NCBI RefSeq assembly: GCF_019968605.1
Contig: NZ_CP082966.1
Coordinates: 3,709,501 to 3,773,500 of the forward strand
Source: Polaribacter litorisediminis
GTDB taxonomy: Bacteria; Bacteroidota; Bacteroidia; Flavobacteriales; Flavobacteriaceae
Direction: 5' to 3'
Length of the DNA: 64,000 bases
This document shows, in pieces, positions 17,170 to 25,542 of this stretch. The position numbers and the translations under genes are program-made. Each line of letters opens with the position of its first letter. The first letter of the stretch is position 1. The notes under the pieces were generated by a model, which was not told the origin of the DNA, searched no databases, and saw nothing but the letters and a program-made list of their open reading frames with translations.

Positions 17170-18576
17170 TTATTTGATTGGTAAGTTTAAGGCGTTTTCT
17201 AAAGTTGCTTTGCTAGAAATAACATCTAACATAGATTGTATGTAATTTTGCTGCTGACTGTATAATTGATTTTGTGCTTGCAATAAATCGAAGCTAGAAG
17301 AAATACCTTCAAAAAATTTAATTCGTTGTTTTTTTTCTATTCTTTTTGCTAAACCAACATTCTTTTTTGCCGTTTGATAATTTTCTATGCTAAATTGGTA
17401 ATCGTTTTTTGCCTTTTTAGCCTGCAAACTTAAACGCTGTTTGGTTTCTTCTAAACGTAAATCTGCAGTTTCTAAGGCTATTTTAGCTTGTGCTGTTGTA
17501 GATTTCCTTCCAAAACTACTAAAGATGGGCACATTAAGACTCACCCCTAACAAAGAAGATTGAAACCAACGTTGATCGCGGTCAAAAAGCGAAAATGTAT
17601 CTGAAAAAGCCTGTGAACCATAGTTTACAAAAGCGCTTAAACTTGGTAAGGCTTTACTCTGTTCTAACTTTACCATTAAACGATTCCCTTCTCTATTATT
17701 TTCAGCAATTTTAAAATCGATATGATTGTTTACATTAAACGCTTCAGAAATTAAACCCAAATTAATATTATTGATTGCTAAAGCGTCTAAAGAATCGGTT
17801 AAAATTAGGTTAGTTTCAATAGGACTTCCCAATGCAAGATTTAGCATTTGATATGCTATTTCTTTCATCCTTTTTGCACTATTTAGTTGACTTTTTAAGT
17901 TGCCTAAAGTGATTTCTAATTGCTCAACATCTTCTTCTTCATTTAAACCATTTTCGTAAATCTTTTTAGCATCTTGGTAGTTTTTTTCAAGAATTGTAAT
18001 GTTACTTTTTAAAATGTCGATACTACTTTCCGTCACTAATACATTTCCGTATGCATTGATCACAGCCTCTCTGGTTACAAGCGCTGTTTTTTCTTGGGCT
18101 TGCTTAGAAATTTTCAGAAATGTTTTCGCAGATTGTAATCCTACAAGATAAGAGCCATCAAAAAGCAATTGTGTTAGTGTTACAGAGGCATTTACATTTT
18201 GTTTTGTGCCAAAAACTACAGGAATAAAACCATCTGGCGGTGTCGGTTGGCTGTTTGCTTGTAAATTAAAATACTCTTCTACAGTTTCTATCGTAGAAGT
18301 AGTATTATCAAAAGCAGCTGCCGGTAAAAGGGATACAGGTTGTTTTAAAAAGTTTTGATAATCTACTTTTGCGTTTATTTGCGGTAAACCAATCGTGGTG
18401 GTTTCCCAAACTTTTTCTTTGGCTGAACTAATGTCATTGACAGCAGCTTTGTTATTATAGCTGTTTTCTAAAGCAAAACTAATAGCTTCCTCCAAAGAAA
18501 GTTTCATGGTTTTCTCTTGTGCTTTTAAAGAAATTGTAAAAGCAAAAAAAGAAAATATGTATAGATACTTTTTCAT
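17170..18576 (-). CDS. TolC-family outer membrane efflux protein
   Basis: A 468-residue protein with signal peptide (FSFFAFTISLKAQ, cleavage near 20). It has two long helical repeats typical of outer membrane efflux proteins, with LSLEEAISFALENSYN at the start and a final SFDLLQAQNQLYSQQQNYI segment. It forms the outer-membrane duct of the efflux system. Its ATG directly abuts the stop of the TetR gene, so translation is probably coupled. Confidence 0.92.
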   Translation of the reverse strand: MKKYLYIFSFFAFTISLKAQEKTMKLSLEEAISFALENSYNNKAAVNDISSAKEKVWETTTIGLPQINAKVDYQNFLKQPVSLLPAAAFDNTTSTIETVEEYFNLQANSQPTPPDGFIPVVFGTKQNVNASVTLTQLLFDGSYLVGLQSAKTFLKISKQAQEKTALVTREAVINAYGNVLVTESSIDILKSNITILEKNYQDAKKIYENGLNEEEDVEQLEITLGNLKSQLNSAKRMKEIAYQMLNLALGSPIETNLILTDSLDALAINNINLGLISEAFNVNNHIDFKIAENNREGNRLMVKLEQSKALPSLSAFVNYGSQAFSDTFSLFDRDQRWFQSSLLGVSLNVPIFSSFGRKSTTAQAKIALETADLRLEETKQRLSLQAKKAKNDYQFSIENYQTAKKNVGLAKRIEKKQRIKFFEGISSSFDLLQAQNQLYSQQQNYIQSMLDVISSKATLENALNLPIK

Positions 18577-19182
18577 TTATAATTGATTGTTTTTTAGTTG
18601 ATGTTCTAATTGTGTTAATCCTTTTAAGGTGCTTATGGAACGTAAGTGGTATTCTAAATAATAGTTCATTAACGTATTCATAGCGTATTTTTGTAACGGA
18701 AATAATTGCTGGTCTTTAATACCAATCATTCCATTAAAGTAAATTCTGCTTATAAAATCTACATCGATCTGAGATCTAAACAAACCCCCTTCTATTCCTC
18801 TTTGTAAATTATCTTGAATTGTTTTTTGCACCATATGAAACTGTTTCTTTTTCAGGGAGGCATAAATGGCAGGATAATATTTTTGAAGTTGATATAAAGG
18901 TGAAGATTTTTCATCTTTTAAATGTTCCATGACTACTTTCTTAATATGAAACATTTCATCGATTGGATTCATTTTTTGCTCACAAACCTGATCTATACTG
19001 CAGCAAATTGTATCAAACATATGATGTGTAACCGCATCAATTAAAGCCGTTTTATTATTAAAATGTTTATAAAGTGTTTTTTTAGAAATACCCAAAGAGT
19101 TGGCTATTTCATCCATGGTAACACTCTTAAAACCTAGGTTTAAGAATAATTCATTCGATTTTTCTATGATTTTATCTTTCAT
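18577..19182 (-). CDS. TetR/AcrR-family repressor of the efflux operon
   Basis: About 201 residues. The N-terminal HTH is MDEIANSLGISKKTLYKHF, preceded by a helix with LFLNLGFKSVT; the rest is the ligand-binding helical domain. I place the start at ATG 19182 (MKDKIIEK), because an upstream in-frame start at 19203 lies upstream of the -7 box. It is the first gene of the operon, followed without a gap by the TolC-family gene. A 28-bp palindrome overlapping its promoter is the obvious autoregulatory operator. Confidence 0.92.
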   Translation of the reverse strand: MKDKIIEKSNELFLNLGFKSVTMDEIANSLGISKKTLYKHFNNKTALIDAVTHHMFDTICCSIDQVCEQKMNPIDEMFHIKKVVMEHLKDEKSSPLYQLQKYYPAIYASLKKKQFHMVQKTIQDNLQRGIEGGLFRSQIDVDFISRIYFNGMIGIKDQQLFPLQKYAMNTLMNYYLEYHLRSISTLKGLTQLEHQLKNNQL

Positions 19183-19192
19183 ATTTCTGGGG

Positions 19193-19223
19193 CAAAAGTA
19201 CAATAGGAAACTTTAGAAACAAA
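19193..19223 (-). promoter_or_regulatory. promoter of the TetR-efflux operon
   Basis: -33 TTTG (19220-19223), a 19-nt spacer, then -7 TACTTTTG (19193-19200): a full match to the Bacteroidota sigma-A promoter TTTG-N19-TAnnTTTG. Transcription would start near 19186, only a few bases before the repressor ATG. Confidence 0.8.
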
Positions 19224-19233
19224 AAAAGTTTCC
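19206..19233. promoter_or_regulatory. putative TetR operator palindrome
   Basis: A perfect 9-bp inverted repeat, GGAAACTTT and AAAGTTTCC, with a 10-bp spacer. It covers the -33 element and spacer of the efflux-operon promoter. Size and position fit a TetR-family operator. It also lies about 75 bp upstream of the divergent polyprenyl synthetase gene. Confidence 0.7.
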
Positions 19234-19309
19234 AAAGTTTTAATGATTTTTTAACATTTGATATAAAAAGAAAGATTTCTTTACATTATTTTTACATAAA
19301 AATACAGAT

Positions 19310-20281
19310 TTGGAGATTTTACATTATCAAAAAGCATTTTTATCATATTTAGAGTCTAAAGATTGGGTACAAGAGCCGAAGAATTTATACGAACCGATCG
19401 ATTATATTCTACAATTGGGAGGCAAAAGGATTCGTCCCGTGTTAACTTTAATGGCAGCAGATATTTTTTCTGATGATTATCAAAAAGCATTGCCAGCAGC
19501 TTTGGCGGTAGAGGTTTTTCATAATTTTACTTTAGTACATGATGATATTATGGACGATGCTCCTTTGCGAAGAGGAAAGGCAACCGTTCATGAAAAATGG
19601 GATATCAATACAGGAATCCTTTCTGGAGATGCGATGCTTATTTTAGCGTATCAATATTTTGAAAATTACGAAGCGGTTACGTTTCAAAAATTAGCAAAAT
19701 TGTTTAGTAAAACAGCTTTAGAAGTTTGTGATGGCCAGCAATTAGATGTAGATTTTGAAACCAGAACTGATGTTTCAATTGATGAATATATAGATATGAT
19801 TCGTTTAAAAACATCGGTTTTAGTTGCGGCAGCCTTAAAAATGGGCGCCATTGTTGCCAATACGAATGATGAAAATGCAGATTTAATTTACGATTTCGGA
19901 TTAAATTTAGGCTTGGCTTTTCAATTACAAGACGATTATTTAGACACTTTTGGTGATCCAGAAACTTTCGGAAAACAGATAGGTGGAGACATCATCGAAA
20001 ATAAAAAAACATTTCTGTATTTAAAAACATTGGAGGTTGCAGATATAGAAACAAAAAAGAAGTTGAAATATTATTACCGAAGAAAGTTAAAAGAGAATAC
20101 TATTAAAATTACGGATGTAACGAGAATTTATCAAATAAATGATATTCCTTTTTTAATGAAGCAAGAAATTGAAATGTACACCGAAAAAGCTTTTGAGACG
20201 TTGACCAAAATGAGCATAAGCGAAGAGAACAAGCAAAATTTAAAAGATTTCGGATTGTGGTTGATGAAAAGAACGGTTTAA
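19310..20281 (+). CDS. polyprenyl synthetase (trans-isoprenyl diphosphate synthase)
   Basis: 323 residues, TTG start (no nearer ATG fits the family N-terminus). The conserved GGKRIRP is at 37-43, the first aspartate-rich motif DDIMD at 78-82, with LRRGK after it, and the second DDYLD at 208-212. It condenses isopentenyl diphosphate with allylic diphosphates; the product chain length cannot be read reliably. It is divergent from the TetR-efflux operon. Confidence 0.9.
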   Translation: MEILHYQKAFLSYLESKDWVQEPKNLYEPIDYILQLGGKRIRPVLTLMAADIFSDDYQKALPAALAVEVFHNFTLVHDDIMDDAPLRRGKATVHEKWDINTGILSGDAMLILAYQYFENYEAVTFQKLAKLFSKTALEVCDGQQLDVDFETRTDVSIDEYIDMIRLKTSVLVAAALKMGAIVANTNDENADLIYDFGLNLGLAFQLQDDYLDTFGDPETFGKQIGGDIIENKKTFLYLKTLEVADIETKKKLKYYYRRKLKENTIKITDVTRIYQINDIPFLMKQEIEMYTEKAFETLTKMSISEENKQNLKDFGLWLMKRTV

Positions 20282-20462
20282 TTGAAAAACATCTCCTTTT
20301 AGGGCCACATAAAGGTTGCTGTTTAAATTCTTACCCCAGAATCCAGGGGATTCTAAATAAAGAATTTACTGCTTTGATTGTTTTAACATAAAGAAATACT
20401 TTTATAGCTGTGCGTATTCATTAGCATTGTATCATAAATTCTTTATTTATTCTTCAATTTTA

Positions 20463-20495
20463 TTTGCAAATAATTTAAAAATAATAGTACATTTG
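20463..20495 (+). promoter_or_regulatory. tRNA promoter
   Basis: -33 TTTG (20463-20466), 21-nt spacer, -7 TACATTTG (20488-20495). The tRNA begins 15 nt downstream. The 228 nt between the polyprenyl synthetase stop and the tRNA hold nothing else I can identify. Confidence 0.7.
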
Positions 20496-20509
20496 CACCC
20501 TAAATTATA

Positions 20510-20583
20510 GGTCCTATAGCTCAGTTGGTTAGAGCACCTGACTCATAATCAGGTGGTCCATGGTTCGAGTCCATGTGGGACCA
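20510..20583 (+). tRNA. tRNA with anticodon CAT (Met, or Ile if lysidine-modified)
   Basis: The cloverleaf can be followed: acceptor arms GGTCCTA and TGGGACC, D-arm AGCTCAGTTGGTTAGAGC, anticodon stem CCTGA/TCAGG with loop CTCATAA, and T-arm GGTTCGAGTCC. A discriminator A follows, and the CCA end is not encoded. The anticodon CAT reads AUG; initiator, elongator and Ile2 identity cannot be separated safely by eye. Confidence 0.93.
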
Positions 20584-20765
20584 CGAAACAAAACCTTAAC
20601 TATCTTTTAATAAGGAAGTTGGGGTTTTTTGGTTTTGTGATTTGTACGATTTTTGCATTGTTAGTAAGTTTATTTGTGTTTTCAGTTCATTTTTATCAAA
20701 AACCCACATCGTTTAGAGCGGTAAGTTGTATAATAAAATAAATATACTTTTTCTTTAAAATAGTG

Positions 20766-21422
20766 CTAATATAATATTGAATAAATTAAAACGGTAAAAG
20801 AAATAATTATTGACAATAGGCTAAATGCACAACCTTTAGGCTCTTTAAATTCATTTGTCTTTTTAGTGTTTAACTCTCTAATTAAGTCTCCGTTTTTATC
20901 TCTTTTAGCCACTTTTGTAATACTACAACCACAACCGCTATTTAGAGTGCATACTTCTGACGCAATTTTACATTCATCAAAAAAATTATTAATTGAATAT
21001 CTTTTTTTACTTAAAGAATTAGCATATTCGCATCTTGGATGAGGGATTAAAGCTATTTCCTGTTTTATACCAATTTTATCATTTTTTGCTTCCTCTATAT
21101 AAACTTTGTGAGACAATCTATGAAACTTGTTTATTTCTTCTATTGAACCACCTTCTTCTCTTCTAAAATGAGCCATACAATTATAAAGAAAAAATGCGTT
21201 TTGATAAAAAAGGCTCTCATCATTCGATGCTTGAAAAATATCTCCATTTTTTAAAATGGCTTTATTAAAAAGTAACCATAAATAATCGTGAAAAAAAACA
21301 CCATTATTTGTGTGCCAGTTTTCATAAAGTCTCAAAACCTCTTTTTTAGAGTATATTTCTAAAATAATAGGATAGTTTGTTAGAAAAGAATCAAGTTTCT
21401 CTAGGCTGTACTTACTTTTCAT
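20766..21422 (-). CDS. hypothetical protein with C-terminal membrane anchor
   Basis: A 218-residue protein of no recognised family. Residues 1-130 are soluble and helical. A cysteine cluster follows (CKIASEVCTLNSGCGCS, around residues 148-166) that could bind a metal. A single hydrophobic segment (FSLLSIIISFTVLIYSIL) forms the extreme C-terminus, as in tail-anchored proteins. A TACCTTTG promoter box lies 14 nt upstream of the ATG. It is divergent from the next secreted-protein gene. Confidence 0.6.
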   Translation of the reverse strand: MKSKYSLEKLDSFLTNYPIILEIYSKKEVLRLYENWHTNNGVFFHDYLWLLFNKAILKNGDIFQASNDESLFYQNAFFLYNCMAHFRREEGGSIEEINKFHRLSHKVYIEEAKNDKIGIKQEIALIPHPRCEYANSLSKKRYSINNFFDECKIASEVCTLNSGCGCSITKVAKRDKNGDLIRELNTKKTNEFKEPKGCAFSLLSIIISFTVLIYSILY

Positions 21423-21435
21423 AATAGCTTTTTTT

Positions 21436-21443
21436 CAAAGGTA
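21436..21443 (-). promoter_or_regulatory. -7 promoter box TACCTTTG
   Basis: This matches TAnnTTTG, 14 nt upstream of the ATG of the gene ending at 20766. An imperfect -33 (TTTA) lies about 19 nt farther upstream. Confidence 0.5.
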
Positions 21444-21509
21444 TAAAATAAAGTTGTTTTTAAAGCTTCATTTTGTAAATTACGTTCAGAAACTAATAAA
21501 AATAAGCCT

Positions 21510-22055
21510 ATGAAAATTTTCACTACATTACTAATCTTTGCTGTTTACTTAAATTCTTTTTCTCAAAACTCTAAAACTGAATACAAAAACTTTAAACTTC
21601 AAGAAAATAAAACACTAATTTGGCAAAAAGTATTTGAATTTGATGCATCAAAAGATTCCATAGTTAAACTTTTGAAAGCTTTTAAATCTTCCAATAGCTT
21701 TATAAATAAATTAGATTACAATAACTATTCTTTTAGTGGTACATCTAATTACAGTAAAATTTCTGATATGAATGGAATGCCCTTAGGTGTTCAAACAGAA
21801 TTTAATTGCTTTATCAAAATTGATGTTAAAGAACAAAAACATCGAATTACTATTTCTGATTTAAAGTTTAAACCAATAACTATAGATTTTGGCGGAATTG
21901 AAACGAATAATAGTTTTAGCATTGAAGATATTGCTGTACGAAATAATTATCACGAAATTCGGAAAAATAATACTGCTCGTAAAGTGCTTACCAATCTAAA
22001 TAATGATTTACTTAATTTATTAACTCTAAAAGAAAATAAAAATGAAGATTGGTAA
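21510..22055 (+). CDS. hypothetical exported protein, possibly DUF4468-like
   Basis: A 181-residue protein with signal peptide (TLLIFAVYLNSFSQ). The mature part has the strand pattern of the DUF4468/TBP-like group (LIWQKVFEFDASKDSIVKLL...FSGTSNYSKI...EFNCFIKIDVKEQKHRITISDLK). Like the second downstream gene it ends in an acidic DW dipeptide (NEDW here, KDEW there), so the two may be distant paralogues. Function unknown. Confidence 0.6.
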   Translation: MKIFTTLLIFAVYLNSFSQNSKTEYKNFKLQENKTLIWQKVFEFDASKDSIVKLLKAFKSSNSFINKLDYNNYSFSGTSNYSKISDMNGMPLGVQTEFNCFIKIDVKEQKHRITISDLKFKPITIDFGGIETNNSFSIEDIAVRNNYHEIRKNNTARKVLTNLNNDLLNLLTLKENKNEDW

Positions 22056-22067
22056 AAAACATCTATT

Positions 22068-22202
22068 ATGATAAAGAAAATTATTGAAAATATTTTCGAA
22101 GTGTTCGAGGTGTACTATTGCAAATTTAACAGCTTAAAAGAAGTAAGAAACATTAATAGCTTTAATTATGTTTTGACTAATCAAAAACAAATCAATTATT
22201 AA
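22068..22202 (+). CDS. short ORF (44 residues)
   Basis: A small open frame starting MIKKIIENIFEVFEVYYCKF, between two secreted-protein genes and in the same direction. No ribosome-binding signal or homology can be judged. It may be a small protein or chance. Confidence 0.25.
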   Translation: MIKKIIENIFEVFEVYYCKFNSLKEVRNINSFNYVLTNQKQINY

Positions 22203-22238
22203 TTTTAAATTTGATAACTATTTAAAATTTACTTCAAT

Positions 22239-22904
22239 ATGAAAAAGTTAATAATAATTACAACTTGGATATTTGTAACCTCAACAATAAATTGTTATTC
22301 GCAAGAATATGAATATCAAGATAAAATTATTATTGGCGTTTTTGATGTTAATAAAAAGAATAAGACAGAAATTTTCAATTCAATTAGTAGATGGATTGCC
22401 TTAAATTATAATTCTGCAAAGGATGTTGTTCAATTAAAAAATACCGAATCTGGAGTTATTGTCGTAAAAGGGATTAATGAGTCTACTTTTAAAAATGCAA
22501 GAAAGGAGTTTTATAAAGATGAGTATCAGAATGAACTGGGAATAATTAAGTTTAACCATACAATGGAAATAAATGTAAAAGATAACAAGTTCAGAATAAT
22601 TTATACTTTAACGGATGCTTATACACCAAATGGGTTTAATGATATTAATGCTAACGCAGAAGTAATGCTTGGTTTTGATATGGTTGAATTTACAGGATTA
22701 AAACAAGAAAAAGTTGATAGGTTCAATAGCTGGGTTGAAGAGATTTGGAAGATTGCTTGGATTAGTAAAAAGAAAAGAAAAAAATTCAAAACAACAACAC
22801 ATCCATTTTATGAGGGTGTCATTAAAGGCGTTAAATTAGATATAAAATCAACAATGACTTCGATTTACAAAAATGTAATTTCAACAAAAAAAGACGAATG
22901 GTAA
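22239..22904 (+). CDS. DUF4468-type exported protein
   Basis: A 221-residue protein with a signal peptide ending near CYSQ (residue 22). The central domain reads FNSISRWIALNYNSAKDVVQ then GVIVVKG, followed by MEINVKDNKFRIIYTLTD. That is the arrangement of DUF4468, a TBP-like fold found in Bacteroidota secreted proteins. The C-terminal 60 residues are basic and ordered differently from the preceding gene. Function unknown. Confidence 0.7.
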   Translation: MKKLIIITTWIFVTSTINCYSQEYEYQDKIIIGVFDVNKKNKTEIFNSISRWIALNYNSAKDVVQLKNTESGVIVVKGINESTFKNARKEFYKDEYQNELGIIKFNHTMEINVKDNKFRIIYTLTDAYTPNGFNDINANAEVMLGFDMVEFTGLKQEKVDRFNSWVEEIWKIAWISKKKRKKFKTTTHPFYEGVIKGVKLDIKSTMTSIYKNVISTKKDEW

Positions 22905-23040
22905 TTTAAATAGAATTTCCGCCTTTGTCATTAGGAATAAATAGAACTTATAAACATTTTATGTTTTAGCTTAAAAGCCCGTATAAATTTGGTTTCTTTA
23001 TTCTTTTGATAGGCTTCGAGATCTGAAAAATTAAAAATTA

Positions 23041-24150
23041 CTAAATACTTTTAATATTTTTAGAATTTGCTAATTCCTTTATTAAAAGAATTTTCTTATT
23101 TAAATAATCTTTCACTTTTTTAGGAGTTAGGTCTGCTCTAGCAAATCCATATTTATCTTTTTTGCAATAATGACATTTAGCTAAATCCATTTCATTCGGT
23201 TTTTGGCATTCGCCACATATCCAAACTTCTTTTTCGATAGATTTTAAAAATTGTTTTACAGTGGTTGTTTGTATTTGTATTCGTTCTATAAAACTTACGT
23301 CAATTTTTGAAATTAGATTTTCAATTTTTTCAATATCATCTATTGTGTAATATGACTTTTCAAGTGTAGATAAATGAAGTCCTATTTTTTGTGCATCCAA
23401 CTTGCTACTCTCTATTATTTTTATTGTTTTGTCATAATCTAATAAATAAAGTTTTTTAATGATTTCAACAATATTTAATCCAGTTTTAAAATTGGTTTGT
23501 TCAATATAATCGTACAAATAAGAAGTACTTATCTCTGCATCCAGAAGACTAAAATAATCGTAAAGTTGTTCTAAATAAACTTTTAAATTTTCTTCGGAAT
23601 ATGCGAACCGCTTTTCAAGTCTATCTAATAAAAAGGGTATTACTTCAACTATTTTATTGTCAATTATAAATTTCCAATTATTATCAGTTAATTTTAAAGA
23701 TTTATCTTCTAACATTTCTAACAACATCAACCTGTTTTCTAAAAATTCAATGTCTTCGGGATATATTTTGCCGTCTTGTTTTTTAATTACTTTCTTTTCT
23801 GCTGTAATACTTTCCCCTAAAACAGCAGTTCCAATTGCAGTAATCATAAACATTGATTTTCCTTTGCCTGATATTTCATCAATATCTACTTTTAAACCGA
23901 TAACACAATTTCCACCAACCTCATAACAAGATTGTTTAATCTCACTTATTGCATCATTATAAATAGACTTTAATCTTTTTTGATAGGATTCTGACTTTCC
24001 ACCAATTAAATCAGTAATTCCTCCTAAGAAATCACTAAAAACATTAGTTCCAAGGACTGTATGTGCTGAAATAGGTTTAATGTGCTGAAGTATTTTTATG
24101 CCACTTATATTTTCCGTAGTTGATACTTTAATATCTTTATATCTTTTCAT
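23041..24150 (-). CDS. YbjQ-like domain protein with C-terminal zinc ribbon
   Basis: A 369-residue cytoplasmic protein. Residues ~1-115 resemble the YbjQ/DUF74 heavy-metal-binding fold (VSTTENISGIKILQHIKP, later GGNCVIGLKVDIDEISGKG). A long helical region spans ~130-310. The C-terminus carries a CxxC...CxxC ribbon (CGECQKPNEMDLAKCHYC, residues ~320-337) of RanBP2-like spacing. The fusion suggests a metal- or nucleic-acid-binding scaffold; no function is known to me. Confidence 0.65.
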   Translation of the reverse strand: MKRYKDIKVSTTENISGIKILQHIKPISAHTVLGTNVFSDFLGGITDLIGGKSESYQKRLKSIYNDAISEIKQSCYEVGGNCVIGLKVDIDEISGKGKSMFMITAIGTAVLGESITAEKKVIKKQDGKIYPEDIEFLENRLMLLEMLEDKSLKLTDNNWKFIIDNKIVEVIPFLLDRLEKRFAYSEENLKVYLEQLYDYFSLLDAEISTSYLYDYIEQTNFKTGLNIVEIIKKLYLLDYDKTIKIIESSKLDAQKIGLHLSTLEKSYYTIDDIEKIENLISKIDVSFIERIQIQTTTVKQFLKSIEKEVWICGECQKPNEMDLAKCHYCKKDKYGFARADLTPKKVKDYLNKKILLIKELANSKNIKSI

Positions 24151-24330
24151 ATTTTTTTTTATAAAGATATAGATTAAAAATAATATTTAGTATTGAATTC
24201 TGAAATATGGTAAATGTTTATACGCCAAAAACTAAAATCCTTTCAATATCTTCAGTTGAAAAATGATCACTTTCTTTTATCTTTTGCTTCTTCTATACTG
24301 TTCGACATAGTTATTGGTTTTGGCATCGTT

Positions 24331-24468
24331 TCAAATCTGTATAACCAAATAGTTAAGATGCTTAAAATAGCTTTGATCCATTAAGGATTCATTTACTGCT
24401 TCATTCTTTGCAGTGTCTACACACGAACATAAAGTAAGCAGTAGGAGGATAGCTAAATGTTTTTTCAT
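24331..24468 (-). CDS. short lipoprotein ORF or gene remnant
   Basis: 45 residues starting MKKHLAILLLLTLCSCVDT, with a good lipobox (LCSC). It ends early after a region without repeats. Downstream to 24151 I find no continuing frame, so it may be the surviving 5' end of a decayed lipoprotein gene. The remaining ~180 nt to 24151 hold nothing identifiable. Confidence 0.4.
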   Translation of the reverse strand: MKKHLAILLLLTLCSCVDTAKNEAVNESLMDQSYFKHLNYLVIQI

Positions 24469-24478
24469 TTTGTTTGAT

Positions 24479-24630
24479 TTAATTGATTACAACAAATTCT
24501 TTACCCGGATTTGCTGAATTTGTTTTAAAATATTTTGAGCCATTGCTTTGTTCCGTATGTTTCAATAGTCTTCGTTTATTTTGGAGAATTCTACTAATTC
24601 TTTATGCTCTGGTTTTTGTTCAGCAAGGCA
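24479..24630 (-). pseudogene. C-terminal gene fragment with frameshift
   Basis: Two adjoining frames on the - strand give sensible protein sequence: CLAEQKPEHKELVEFSKINED in one, then KHTEQSNGSKYFKTNSANPG ending FVVIN-stop in another. A one-base shift near 24550 joins them. No start is visible before the neighbouring gene, so this looks like the tail of a lost gene. Family not recognised. Confidence 0.4.
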
Positions 24631-24635
24631 TTACT

Positions 24636-25451
24636 TTAATTGTAGTATTCTGAAAGTATTATTTCAGGAGACTGTTTTTCAATCTTATTTTTAATGTAAT
24701 ACCTGTGGTGGTACCCTACAATCAGTACAAATTTTTGTTTCGGCATACTGTTCATTGTCCTGATCGTATTCGCAACCATGGCATTATTCCTCTCATAATG
24801 TTCGAACTGTTCCCATTTGTTAAAATAGTCTTTTAATGAGATAGAATCACCTCTCGCATCCAACATGAGCTTATTATACTCATCTCTGGCGTTTACAAGT
24901 TTTTTCATTTCTGTATACTGAATTTGTTTTGCCTTCTCAAGGAGTTTGTCGGTGTACTTAGTGTTCAAGGCTTTCAGGCTCTCTGAAGATAAACTGTCCA
25001 TCTGCATCCAATATTGAGCAAATTGATCCCAAATTTCTTGTTGTTGATTAGAAAACTGACCTGATCGTGCCATTTCATTTAACTTCTGGTAGACTTCATT
25101 AGCCTGAGGGAATAATCCAATTTCCACTCTGTATGAATTTCTACCTTCAAATTCAATTGGCCGTATCGATACATCAGGATGTTCTTTCAAATACCTTTTA
25201 ATGGCCAGAGATTCATTTTCCTGGTCGTCAAATAGCGGTTTGAAATTGTCATCAAATGCTGTTGAATCTCGTTCCAGTAATATGACATCCGGTTTTGCCA
25301 TTTTAATCGCCTGATAAATGGAGTCTGCGTTAACACCAGGTGTAGGAAAATGAACAGTTCCTATAATAGACAGTCCTTTAGATAATTCATTATCGCTGGA
25401 TTGGCATCCAATTAAAACGAATATTAAGATAACAGTTATAAAAATTCTCAT
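24636..25451 (-). CDS. TraB/GumN-like lipoprotein
   Basis: A 271-residue lipoprotein (signal FITVILIFVLIGC, Cys16). TraB/TIKI-type landmarks are present: IIGTVHFPTPG near residue 30, VILLERD near 57, and the C-terminal pair YERNNAMVANTIRTM and VLIVGYHHRYYI. Members of this superfamily are predicted membrane or periplasmic metallo-hydrolases using His/Glu residues. The middle (residues 100-200) is helical and specific to this protein. The substrate is unknown. Confidence 0.65.
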   Translation of the reverse strand: MRIFITVILIFVLIGCQSSDNELSKGLSIIGTVHFPTPGVNADSIYQAIKMAKPDVILLERDSTAFDDNFKPLFDDQENESLAIKRYLKEHPDVSIRPIEFEGRNSYRVEIGLFPQANEVYQKLNEMARSGQFSNQQQEIWDQFAQYWMQMDSLSSESLKALNTKYTDKLLEKAKQIQYTEMKKLVNARDEYNKLMLDARGDSISLKDYFNKWEQFEHYERNNAMVANTIRTMNSMPKQKFVLIVGYHHRYYIKNKIEKQSPEIILSEYYN

Positions 25452-25542
25452 AGTAATTATTTAATCAGGTTTATATAATAATTGCTTGTAATTCTTTATT
25501 GTAAATAAAAGTGGAAAGTGAAGTATATCAAATGTCCAAGTC

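Noticed and set aside
19310..20281. Polyprenyl synthetase as part of the PKS pathway
   Set aside because: It is 12 kb away, in a separate transcription unit, and the family is housekeeping for quinone or carotenoid chains.
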